Position numbers and translations under genes: made by a program | Shown here: positions 29,295 through 40,129 of the stretch, in pieces | How positions within the stretch are numbered: the stretch's first letter is position 1 | Layout of the letters: every line of letters begins with the position of its first letter | Notes under the pieces: generated by a model | What the model saw: only the letters and a program-made list of their open reading frames with translations | The model's database searches: none | Told to the model about the DNA's origin: nothing | Assembly: GCA_037903475.1 (NCBI GenBank) | Contig: JBAJFG010000400.1 | Span: 372,001-436,000 of the forward strand | Length of the DNA stretch: 64,000 nucleotides | Reading direction: 5' to 3' | DNA from: Ancylostoma caninum | Lineage: Eukaryota > Nematoda > Chromadorea > Rhabditida > Ancylostomatidae

Positions 29295-32200
29295 TGAAAA
29301 GAACGAGCGGCCGCTGTGAGGCCATGAACGTGTTGGTCTCAGCTGCGTCAGACTGGCCCTGTCTTTCATCACACCTAGTATAAATTGCCCTCATCGGTCA
29401 CCACGTTACATCATCTCAAATCGCTTCTGAAGCATGCTCGCGCTCTTCATGGGTGCTCATCGCTTGCATTTGTCGAAGAGAGGTCCAAAATGAAATGTCC
29501 ATCGACTGGCACGTCACATCAAGTTCCATCAGTTACCATCCTTACTCGCCTTCCGGACTTTCCTTCTTCATGCAGCAACTGCTGGCCTAGCAGCGAAGTC
29601 TGGAGATATTTTAAACATTGACCTCAATTCCAGATGTGACGTAAACTATTCGATCGAATTTCGAGAGGAAATCATTAAATTGAATGTCGGGCAGGACGTT
29701 TTTTAAAAAGTGCAATGTGTCACCGCCACTCTGACGGAGCGAATCAATTGGTCCTTTGTGGGAAAGGCACAATCGAATCTGAGTGTTGGTGTCTTCAATG
29801 TCATCTTTTTTGATCTGTTATCACATTCAGACAAACAGAGATACGTACATGTGTATTAGCGTACTATATGTAGTTAGGAGCGGTTAACGCATGGTAATAC
29901 TGCCGAATTCGAATATTCGATTAAGAAAAGTTCGAAAGCTTCATTTTTCGAACAAGATAGAGAGAGTAAAGCGGCAAGAAAGGGGGTGAGAAAAGAAAGG
30001 TTGTTGTGCTATACATGATTGTTTGGGTGGATGGGGTCCGATATTACATATACATATTAGGACGTATCAAACATAGCGATCCGAACAAAGGTAAGGTTTC
30101 TATAAACCAAAAATTATACACGTGCAGAACTTATCACCTTTCCAACGTGTCGCTCACTTCTCACGACCGCGCTTCGTTCACACCCGCCATGATTGACGCT
30201 GGTCAAAGGACTATAAGTTTGTATAATTGTGTTGAAAACACGAAATCGACACTCGATGTGACCCTTCACTGGGCGAATATGTATGAGTAGAGTCAGCGCT
30301 ATAACGGCGTTATATCACTTTTGCAGTGCATTTGCAACGACAGATTCATGGAAAAACTGTACTGCTTATCTCTGAGAAGTGCTCTTCCAGAAGATAAGCT
30401 GTGTTTTTCGGCTGAGATCAAAATCGCGTTTTCGTCCTGTTGGCGAATTAAGTATCAGACGCGGTTGGACCACCTTATTGTTATCGCTTGCGTCACCATA
30501 AAAATTTCTTTAAATGTCACCATCATAATTTCTTAAAATATGTCTTTCTGTGAATTAGTTTAGTAGGTACAAATGGAATGTGAGATTCCTAGCGAAGGTA
30601 TCATTTTATTTGCCATAGCTTTTTTTTGTACGCAGACCCGTACGTCCGGCTGCTATTGTGCAGGTATGCGATTCTGACTCACCGCGCTTTGTCACCTCTC
30701 CTGTGCACACGCGCATACCCTTGCTTACCAGTGTGGTGTGAAGACGTGCTTTTATGACAATCAAGTACACTAGAAAAAAAGCTGCACTTCTTGCTTATCT
30801 TTTATCGTAGGCATGCAACGACGTTTCCCACATTTCATTGCAGAGTAGACACTAAGCTCATTTTTCGACGTGTCCTTTTGCCTCATGTATGACAGTGAAT
30901 CGTACATTGTCCTCATTTCCTACTTTGAAAGTTATCGGTTTTCTCATCTCCTTTACACGAAGTCGAAATTTCCTAGTGTTAGGGAACAGTTGTTGATAAA
31001 TATGCTTACTCTTCTGTTTTCTTCTGCTATTGAATGCCTCCATCGCACATTGGGAATTCAAAGAAACACCTAGCAATCCATAAAACCTCATTCGTTATGA
31101 GATTTCGGATAGTCTGTTGGGAAAATGCTCTCTAAACTATATTGAATGCAATAGACAACTGATCACTTTTTTTCATGCATGAACGTGCACCTAATATAGC
31201 ACAGCTTTTCCTCAGTGCTAATGGCTCTTATGACCCCTTCCCACTGAACAAAGGCTACCCACCCGTTCATTAGAGTACCCGTATTGGCTCCCTTGAACGC
31301 TACGTGTCACTTTAGATGTCGTTCTCAGGAGTATTAGAGATATGAAGCCTGTGCTAGCTGCTGATAATAAAGACGCACGTGAAATACATCAAAACATCGG
31401 GAACCTGGCTACCTTTCCTACACGAGGAACTCGTCCGCACCAATTTGAACTAGCTATAAAAGCACGGTTTTACTTACAGTTTTAAATGGAACGATATACA
31501 TAATTGAACACAACACCTCGAGTGGGTCCAGATTCTTCAAATATAATGAAATGGAAAAATAGCCGAGAGACAACCTTTAGAAGTGAACGCTTAGAACGAA
31601 GATTTGCGCCCTTTTCTTTCCAAAGCTACATAAAAGTCACGTACACGTAGAGCGCTTTACCGACTATACCCCATGTCAAGAACGCTGTGGAGTTAGCGAC
31701 CGGACCTTATGAAATCAATTTCGATGTCCATTTTGAGCACAGCAATTCGGAAGTTTTTTTTCATTCTGCTCCGATTTCGCCACCCATCGCAGGGCATCGT
31801 ACGCGGTGGGAGGCGAAGTCGGATAGAGTAATAAGGATTCTCGAACGCCTGTGTTCAAAATGCAAGTTTAGAGTTGCACTCATGAACTGTTCTCATGGGT
31901 TAGTCCAAATCGTTGTACTTCTTGGCTCTAACCCGCGTTCTTTTCGACAGTGGTTAACGGGCCTTAGCGTGGGTATTGCAGCACCGGCTTCGACATACTA
32001 AAATCAGAATTCGTGTGGAATTACTTTTTGTCGCAGCGCTCCCCACCCTTCTGCAAGTACGCTGTATAACGCACTCACTCATGTAACTGGATAAGGCAAA
32101 CGCAGCACAACCTGGCAAGCCACATTCCCAAGAAATGAAAGGCAGACATTGCTGCAAGAGGAAGAACTGCTGCATTCCGACTGCTAAGAGCAGCAAACCC

Positions 32201-33640
32201 CGTGTTTCGGCTGCGTTGAGGGGGCTAGTTGCTGCCAAGTTGACTGTAGCGTCGTTCAACCTGCGTTCTGCCCCTCATGTCCTGTCTCTATATCGTCAAG
32301 CCGGCTGAGGCCCGGGTAAAACCGTGGCCCAGTGCAAATTCGGTCGGACGAGATTCATGCAGTGCGGATGCGTGCGGGTGCTGCGCGGATCTGAAGGTGC
32401 GCGCGCTGCGCCCACCAAGCGCTGCCGCGGCAAGCGCGTACGCGTTCGGGACTATTTTAGATGAGCTTGGGTAAGCATCCACTCACTTAAGTCCACAGTA
32501 AGAACACAGCCCTGCACCCAGATTGAGCTGCGATCCTAGGTTTGAGACATGTAAACCAGTTCATCGCCCGAAACACAACCTCTACGGAGCGAACATAGAA
32601 CGTGGGACGACAAAATAAGCTTTCACTTCGCGTTGTAACTGCTGTTGAAACGTGTTCGGTCCGTGTTCGCCGTCCCGGAATTTCTGAGCTCAATGGAAAT
32701 ATGCAAACCTAAATCGCCAATCCAAAACGAGTCTTATGCGGTTAGGTATCTATCCAAAATAATGTTGCTGTTTATACTATTTACGTTAGCGCACTCACAA
32801 GGGAGGAGACCGTAATATTCGCTGCATTGGTTTTCTGTTTTTCAACTATGCATTTTTAAGCTTAATTTTGTTCAATTTTGGACAGGCATATATGCCACAT
32901 GTCAGTACTGAAGTCAGAATGCCGCCGAGTTACCAGATGAACATAAGAATTTTTTTACCTCTACCTCTACCGTGTCACTCGGGGGACCGCATGGCTAGCC
33001 GGTGGTCATCTACAGTCCCAGCCATAAAACTTGGCTAAGCACCGGGAGCGTGTCAAGGGGACTACATATGTCAAACCACAGATGAAATCTCTGAGCACAG
33101 ATGAAAAACGACGATTTTTTGCGAGGAAAGTTTAGAAATGGCGTTAGTGTTGTAATTTTTCGAAATTCGTGTTGAAAAAACATCACTACGATATAATGAG
33201 ATCCAGGTTCTATAGAGCGGAAGAGTATATGTAATGGATGATTTTAAAAAAGCTATCCTAGGTAGATATGCACTTGGCGACCCAAAGAGAGCCGGGTAGT
33301 GTTCAGAAATTCACCGAATATCTCCAGCGTAGCACAAGGGCTCACCAGTTAAACCTCCGGGTTACCCGGTGTTATTGACTGAGTATACGTGTTCTCAAAA
33401 CCCCATGTTTCTCAAATGAAATCAAGCGGATGGGTTTCTCTAAAGAGACTGATCAAAGCCGATCTTCGGTTCCACGAGCCTGCCTGTTTTCCTTCCCATA
33501 TGAATTTATTTATCAGCTCTTCATCATATTTACTTTTAGTCATGTTCACACCCTAATTTCACGATTTTCAGTTTTCGTTAAATTCTTGGATTAAGCATTT
33601 TAGAAAACCACAGACCTTCTGCTCTCTGCTGTTTTTTCAG
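29295..33640. other. Intergenic region upstream of gelsolin-like copy 2
   Basis: About 4.3 kb. Frames at 29385-29621, 30006-30536 and 31687-32001 have no recognised domain. A TTCGAA-type repeat fragment is near 29905-29955, and a GC-rich patch (GCTGCGCGGATC...CGCGTACGCG) is at 32300-32460. The promoter of copy 2 should lie at the right end. No clear element was identified. Confidence 0.4.
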
Positions 33641-33686
33641 CTTGTCTGTGCTATTTCAAGGATAGTCTGCTCCAGCCAACAAGGAA

Positions 33687-36600
33687 ATGAGCGACTTTGG
33701 GAAAAGGAGAGGACTCCAGATTTGGAGGATCAATGTAAAGGAGTCTATTTGTTAATTTTTAAGCCCCACTTTTTCGGTAATCACGGACGATTTGATATAG
33801 TATAATGCAATATAATACAATTGCGTTCATACGCAGCCAACACAAATCACATTCACCATTAGACGACAACATGAAGTAAAAGTTGTGGCATTTTTATGAC
33901 CCCGACTAAACTTGTACTCCATTTGAAAGTTCGCACAAAAACCGTTCAAGATATTGCGGAGCTCATAAAAACCGCGTGAATTCTCAAAAAAGCGAAAATG
34001 TCGGGTGCGAGAATTCCGGTTGATTCTCCCTTTTTACCACGAATTTCATTTCAGAAGTTCGAATTGGAACCTGTCCCAAAGGAACAATACGGAAACTTTT
34101 TTTCGGGGGACGCATACGTTTGTCTACATGTAAGTGATCGATCTTATTTGACCGAGCGCAATTTACCGCACTGTTATAGAATGGGAATTTTCATTAATAT
34201 CACATTCTACCAAATTATTCACATATGGAAAACAACCCTGTAATTCTCATGTGAAAAATATTTCTACGGATATATTGTGAAATTATATTTTACGGAGCTG
34301 TTTGTAAGACTTCTGCACGAGATTAATCGTTAACCCAAGCAGGTTTTATTCAGAAAAACGAAGACGACGAATACAACATTCACTTTTGGCTAGGAGAAGA
34401 TGCCACATCTGATGAAATGGGCACAGCCGCGATAAAAACGGTCGAGATGGATGAGGCTTTGGCTGGACAGCCCGTGCAACATAGAGAAGTACAAAATCAT
34501 GAATCATCGCTGTTTCTGTCGTACTTCCCCGGAGGAATCAGGTATTATTAGGAGCAGACCAGAAGATTGTGCCAATGTACGAATGAGATAGTATTCTCAT
34601 TGGAATTTGAACAGGTATCTGAAAGGAGGGTACGAATCGGGATACCGTCACGTGGAAGACGCGTTCGAAAACTGGAAGCCGCGACTGTTTCACTGCAAAG
34701 GAAAAAGAAATGTTCGATGCGCAGAGGTGCGTTGTTCACGATAACTCGTCATAGCCACCATTTATAGTAAATCAGTCCCCCAGACGTGAAGAGCAGGGTG
34801 AAAGAGATGAGAACGATGCAACTTTATACTGTATTTATGCACGTATTTAAAACGAGAAAAAAGACACCATTTTAGGTGGAGTGCACTAATGAGTCGTTGA
34901 ATCTCGGAGACGTGTTTATATTAGACCTTGGGCGTGATCTCTACGTGTGGGCACCACCTGAGAGTGGTCGTTTGGAAAGGATAAAGGTGAATACTTCTGA
35001 TCACTATCGTATTTTTATTCGTGAACTATCATATATGACAGGGCATGACCTGTGCGAGGAACATTGCCCAGGAGGAACGACATGGGAAAGCACAGGTACA
35101 CATCTTAGGTGAGCTTTGAGATCATTTACGAAATAGTATTACAAGAACACAAAGCAAAACACCTTCTTGTAGATTCCGACTGGGACCAGGACGAGACATT
35201 TTGGTCACATTTTGGAGGAACAGACGCTGTGGAAGGTATTGCTGCAGCCAAAAACGATGACGAAAATTATTGGAAGCGAACTTCTGAACAGGTTGCGCTG
35301 TACAGGTTAGTATATATTTAAACCATTCTGTGAACATCAGTGATCACAACTGCTGTGTTTCAGGGTAACCGACACTTCAGGATCTGTGGAGATTACCAAG
35401 ATAGCTCAAGGTGAAATCAAGTTGAGCGACCTTGATACGAAAGTAAGCTGCGAAAATTATGTTTACCCCTACACACTCATCGACTTATAAAAGTGAAGAC
35501 TTCAGAGAAATATGTATATTGTAGAGGTTATTCTGAATCTTAACTAAGAGATGTGTATCATCGTGAGGGAAAACGGGGCGTGGTATGGTTCTGCGATTGG
35601 TTCGTTCAAATGCTTCCCCCGCCCTCAACGATTGACTCGTTCTCTTCGCGCGCGATTCAACTATACATAACCATGCAGAATTTGAATGCGACAGAGGACG
35701 AGTTGATCGTGAAGGGCGGGAAGTCTCCGCCTCGATTTCCCTCACGATGATACACACCCATGACTAAGGGTGTGTGGAGGTGAAATTCCAGATTTCGCGT
35801 TCCGTAAAACGCGAAAGGGAAATCCAAAAATAAGTGTAAAATGGAAAGCGCAAAACGGAAAATGGGAAATGGCCGCGGCGATCGATTCGCATGCTGCGCG
35901 TGGAAGCCGACGCGCCCCGCCGCTGTTTGCCGTCGAGTCTGGTTCGAGCCTTACACTCTGGTCATGACATAGTGATAAAAGGTCTTACTCTCATTAGACT
36001 GTAGGTTATACCAAAAGTATGAAGGTAGCAAAGGATTTATGGAGTCTTTGTTTGATTTTCAGAACCTTTCACCGCCTGATTGGCAACGTTCAAGTTTTCC
36101 ATTTACCTATTACATTGACCTTCTTTTGGTGCCATCCAACCCGTTGACCTTCAATAGGCCAGATCCTTGAAGTCATAGGGGTATGGGTCATGATGAGGCA
36201 AAATGGGGCGGCATCTTCCCGCCCTTCGGCGTCGACTCGTCTCCACTCGCATTCGAATTTGCATAGGCAACTATGATGAAATCGCGCGCGAATTAGTGCG
36301 AGTAGGTCCTGAAGGGCGGGGCGAGGGTTCGAATGAACCAATCGCAGACACATTGCCCACCCACTTTTGCCTCATCATGACCCACACCCAAGTCATAGCG
36401 CTCTACTACTGTCTTTTAGCACCTCACTTTGAAAGGGTTTCTGAGGGAGGGGAAGGTGGAGAGGATCGGAAAAATGCAAGAGTGGGGACTGCGTCAAAAA
36501 GGTATTTGGATGGTCAGAGCTCTGAGGATGAAATTATGAAATTAATTCTTAAAATTAACTATGAAAGCTAAGCAGTAAAAATATTGAAATATAAGCAAAA

Positions 36601-39600
36601 TGGTGCAGACTTCGTTTTTAGTTTGGAAAATTTGTCGAAGGGAGTCGTTTACGTCCCTTTTTCGCCTCCTTCCTGTGACTCCCAGCTCCCCCAGCCAATC
36701 CCTTGCTATAAGCATAGTAACCCGAGTAGGTGATATAAACTAAGCATCGTTTCAACACGACCACAATGACCAGATTTCCAGGACGCATTCATTCTGGACG
36801 CAGTGAACGGAGGAATTTTCGTTTGGCTTGGAAAGGAGTGCGAGATCGACGAGCGTAGAAGTGCGCTTTTATGGGGTGAACAGTACCTCAAGCAGAAGGT
36901 GCCTAGCGCATTTACAAGTATTACTGCTCAGAATTATCGATGCGTTTGCAGAACCTACCTCCTTGGACTCAAGTTACCAGTGTAATGGAAGGCGTTGAAC
37001 CCACGTCATTTACACAATGGTGAGTCTTCTGTTTGTTTTGATGGACATTTTTCCTCATTTTACCCGAATTTTCTACCTATTTCAATCCTTACACGTAGAG
37101 CAGGGATTCAGACTGGCCAATGCGGCAGAAGGGAACGGCTGTGGTTCCGCGTCAGCTGACTAGGGTACTGGTTGCGGAACACACGTACAACAGAGATTTT
37201 GCCGCATCGCAGAAGGGTGTGTCGTGTGCCAAAGAATCAGCTTGCCTTGTGTTGCCTGTGGCTATGATATTTTTGTGGAAATCCTCCGCTTGAGCTGCAT
37301 ATATTGGATTTGAAAATAAGACTTTGCGCTGCTCCTCACCTGCAATTTTTTCTCATCCATTTGTTACTGCTTGGCATTGTGATTTGTAGTGTTTGGAAGC
37401 AAGTACACCGCGCCCCAAGGGATTTGTCATTTTTTGCTCCGGAGCGATAATTTGCCCAAATGTTAGGCTGAAGACGTAGATTCCCAACTAGTCGGAGGAC
37501 ACAATTCTTGACCATTGTTTATCCAGACTTTCTAATGCCTCAACAACAACTAGGGAGATCGAGGGATTTAAAAGATCCAGAAGCTACACTTGAGAGCATT
37601 GCTTTAGGAGTTCAGGTAAAAAAAAACGTTGGATATGACCATGAGGACACTTCTGCGGCCATGGGTCATCTGAAAATGATGGGAGTCTGGGGGTGTTGTG
37701 GAGAAAAATCAAGCGGTCGACAGGATTAGTGAGAGGCCCAAATGTACTATTTACCCAGACAAGGCCATTCTCCTGCAAAATCGATGAGGCCAGGACATTT
37801 TACTATACGATAATGGCAAGTACGTAACTGTCGAACTCTTCAAAATTTGTGTAAATATTTTCTGCTGTTCTAACGCATACAGCTTCGAAAGCTATCCACT
37901 CGTTCCACTCCCGGCAGACTTGTTATTTCCTAAGCTGCATGAAAACGCAACCAATTAGAGGTTAATCAATCATGTTTAGTGGTAAGCATACTGAAAACAT
38001 CCTGCCATTCTAAGGTGATATCAAATTCGATGTTCAGATCCCTCAAAAATTGAAAATGATGTGGCAGAAATGACATCTGAAAATGATGTAGCAGTAGAAG
38101 CATTCAGAAACGTCTTCTGTTATAGCTCAATTTGGAATAAGCATTTGGAACACTTATTTCTTGAGAAATTCTCTCTTCTTTGAGGTTTGGAGAATGGGAG
38201 GAGGGAAGAAAACCACGATCCTTCCAACCCCGCTTGTACCAAGTATCAGACAAGAGAGGGAGACTTGCTGTGGAAGAAATTTCGAACTTTGACCAAGAGG
38301 TGTGGTCTTTGGTCTACTCCAGCACACATCGAATTGTATAAGATGGACATTAGAACAATTTCAGAGTCTCGACGGTGATGATGTTATGATTCTGGATGCC
38401 CAAAACTCAATCTATGTCTGGGTCGGTGCTGGAGCAAATCCTGAGGAAAAGGAAGAGGCTGAGAACACGGCACAGGTTTCATCATTACCGCGGATGAAGC
38501 ATATGTCCTACCAATTCTGAGCTGCAGCCTTTTTTCAGAAATATCTCCAGCAGGGTGCACTTCCACGCCCCGGTGATACTACTATCGAAGTTGTGTATCA
38601 AGGAGAAGAAACACCTACTTTCAAAGGGTTCTTCCGGAAATGGGACGACAATCTCTTCCAAAACGTGAATTAGATTCGCCTACATTTTGTGTTCTTGCAC
38701 ACAAAGCCTCACTTTCATCACTAATCCTCAAGTTTCGAAAACATTAATCGCTCAAACTTTGCCAGGTTATTCAATATGCTGTTTACGAGAATCGTTTTTG
38801 AAGGGTTACCCTCAAACTTTGTGTCAGGAAGCTATTTGATGATGACCATCGACATCATTTTTTTTCTGTTTATTCATTTGTTCACTTATTTATTTCAATA
38901 CAAGCAACATGCGGGAAAAATTATGAAAATAGCGAACAGCTTATCCGCTTCTGTGTTGCTAAAATGACTTTGATGCGACCACACAATGGAACGGCTGAGC
39001 AGATCATTCTCCTACTGGAGAAGATGAGAAAGGTCGGTACCTTACCGAGATAGTGTCCCCAGTACCAGAACGCGTCTTGCCAAGCCTCAAGCAAACAGAG
39101 CTAGGATTACCCGCTTACATAGCTCGAAACTAACGAATTCGTCAGGGATCCTGTGCGAACGGTTAGAGGGGGGGGGGCTCAAGGGAGGAGGCTCACTTTC
39201 GTGATCCTCAAACAATTAAATCGCCACATTTGGAAACCACATTCAGCAATTTCTAGAGAATGAAGCAGAGTTACGTGCAGAAACTCAGGACCATAACAAA
39301 ACTAGGCTAACAAGGCTAACAAGGGACGTGCAAGAGGACCTTCTCGCAGATCGGAATAAACCTATCTCGCTTGAATCTTTGTTCAAGTAGGTGCTACACC
39401 CTATATTTCATTACTGCCCTCGACTCCAAATAACAAAAAGAAAGCAAGAATGAAGAACGGACGCTCATGACGAGCCTCGAACCCTCTGCCTAACAGTCCA
39501 GCATCTTCCCCACTCGGCCACACCTGTCGGTGGAGAGCAAGAACGCATATAGTGATGCAGTGCGATTTCTATTTTTTGACCCCACGGGCAGTAATGAAAC

Positions 39601-40097
39601 ATATACTGTAGCACCTTCTCAAACAAAAATTCAAGCCAGATAAGTTTCGTTCCGATTGCGAGGCGAACCTCTTGCACCTCCCTTGTAAGAGGGAAGCACA
39701 TGCACACAAAGATCACGCTGTTAGAAGAGCCTTAATGAAAGACGTTATTTTGAATTTTTGATGTGAAAACGACATTTTGAAACATCATTCGAATATATCG
39801 CATCACACTTCCATTTTCTTTTCACAACTGGCATTGTCCTTCAATTCCTTGAAGCAGTTCCAATGTAACCCTGCAATGCTGTGTCTGCACTATACCTATC
39901 GCACCCCTTCAAAGAACGCTAGCAGTGGATAAGTATCATTTTCTCATGATCACGGCATTAAATAACCGCCTACCCCAGGCAAAGTTTAAGCTCACTGCGG
40001 CATTTGACGCGTTAACCTAATACAGTTCTCAATTTTATTCGTTATTTAGGAAGAGCGTTCAGTGGAGAACATGAAGAAGCTTCTCTTCAATCAATAA
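33687..40097 (+). CDS. gsnl-1: Gelsolin-like actin-severing/capping protein, tandem copy 2 (14 exons)
   Basis: Exons: 33687-33734, 34055-34129, 34354-34541, 34615-34726, 34876-34986, 35042-35108, 35173-35305, 35364-35442, 36782-36898, 36952-37019, 38185-38299, 38365-38475, 38539-38664, 40050-40097 (stop TAA), giving 465 aa. Exons 2-14 match copy 1 in length and phase. The four gelsolin repeats and their calcium-site Asp/Glu residues are kept (GDAYVCLH and [16 protein letters not shown] and [16 protein letters not shown] and [14 protein letters not shown] and EEKEEAE). Copy 1's start codon aligns with GCT here, so translation should begin six codons later at the next ATG. An acceptor GTTTTTTCAG at 33631-33640 could receive a spliced leader. 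AATAAA at 40124-40129 lies 27 bases after the stop. Compared with copy 1 the protein is more acidic, with seven Lys-to-Glu differences in one direction. Confidence 0.93.
35553..35755. mobile_element. MITE with perfect 20-bp TIRs (copy 1 of a pair)
   Basis: GTGTATCATCGTGAGGGAAA at 35553-35572 is matched exactly in inverse at 35736-35755. The 163-base interior is itself partly palindromic with TTCGCGCGCGATTC at its centre. It is non-coding. Confidence 0.85.
35785..35865. repeat. Dispersed repeat shared with 43745-43828
   Basis: AATTCCAGATTTCGCG, CCGTAAAACG, GGAAATCCAAAAAT and AATGGAAAGCG occur in the same order at 43745-43828 (GAAATCCCGTAAAACGTAAG...). It probably belongs to a MITE whose ends I could not define. 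Confidence 0.55.
36179..36389. mobile_element. MITE with 20-25 bp TIRs (copy 2 of the pair)
   Basis: TGGGTCATGATGAGGCAAAA at 36184-36203 is matched exactly in inverse at 36365-36384, and the match extends outward to about 25 bases with one change. Size, central TCGCGCGCGAATT and internal order mirror the MITE at 35553-35755, but the terminal sequences have drifted. Confidence 0.85.
37020..38184. other. Intron 10 of gelsolin-like copy 2
   Basis: 1.17 kb, against 221 bases in copy 1. No recognised element. A short direct repeat TGAAAATGATGTGGCAG / TGAAAATGATGTAGCAG lies near 38050-38090. Confidence 0.5.
39389..39616 (-). mobile_element. Foldback element enclosing a tRNA-like sequence
   Basis: Arms 39389-39419 (AGGTGCTACACCCTATATTT...) and 39586-39616 are inverted with about 26 of 31 matches. 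The interior carries a tRNA-like block on the minus strand (39458-39534). This could be a MITE that captured a tRNA pseudogene, or a tRNA-derived short element. Confidence 0.6.
39458..39534 (-). other. tRNA-like sequence (A-box/B-box), probable SINE or tRNA pseudogene
   Basis: On the minus strand, TGGCCGAGTGG fits the internal A-box of tRNA genes, and GGTTCGAGGCTC, about 35 bases on, fits the B-box. Between them is CTGGACTGTTAGGCAGAG, an anticodon-arm-like stretch whose stem pairs imperfectly. The acceptor ends do not form a clean 7-bp stem by eye, so I do not call a working tRNA. Confidence 0.5.
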
Positions 40098-40123
40098 TCG
40101 CTCTTCACACTTGCAATTCCTCG

Positions 40124-40129
40124 AATAAA
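40124..40129 (+). promoter_or_regulatory. Poly(A) signal AATAAA of gelsolin-like copy 2
   Basis: AATAAA 27 bases after the TAA stop, a normal distance for a short nematode 3' UTR. Confidence 0.7.

Larger units (their letters stand above)
35443..36781. other. Intron 8 of gelsolin-like copy 2
   Basis: 1.34 kb intron holding two related palindromic MITEs (35553-35755 and 36179-36389) and, between them, a dispersed-repeat segment (35785-35865). Nothing else is seen. Confidence 0.6.
38665..40049. other. Intron 13 of gelsolin-like copy 2
   Basis: 1.39 kb, against 66 bases in copy 1. It includes a run of ten G (39168-39177) and the foldback element with a tRNA-like core at 39389-39616. Confidence 0.6.

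Noticed and set aside
39458..39534. Functional tRNA gene
   Set aside because: The internal promoter boxes are present, but the anticodon stem pairs poorly and no clean acceptor stem is visible, so only a tRNA-like sequence is called.
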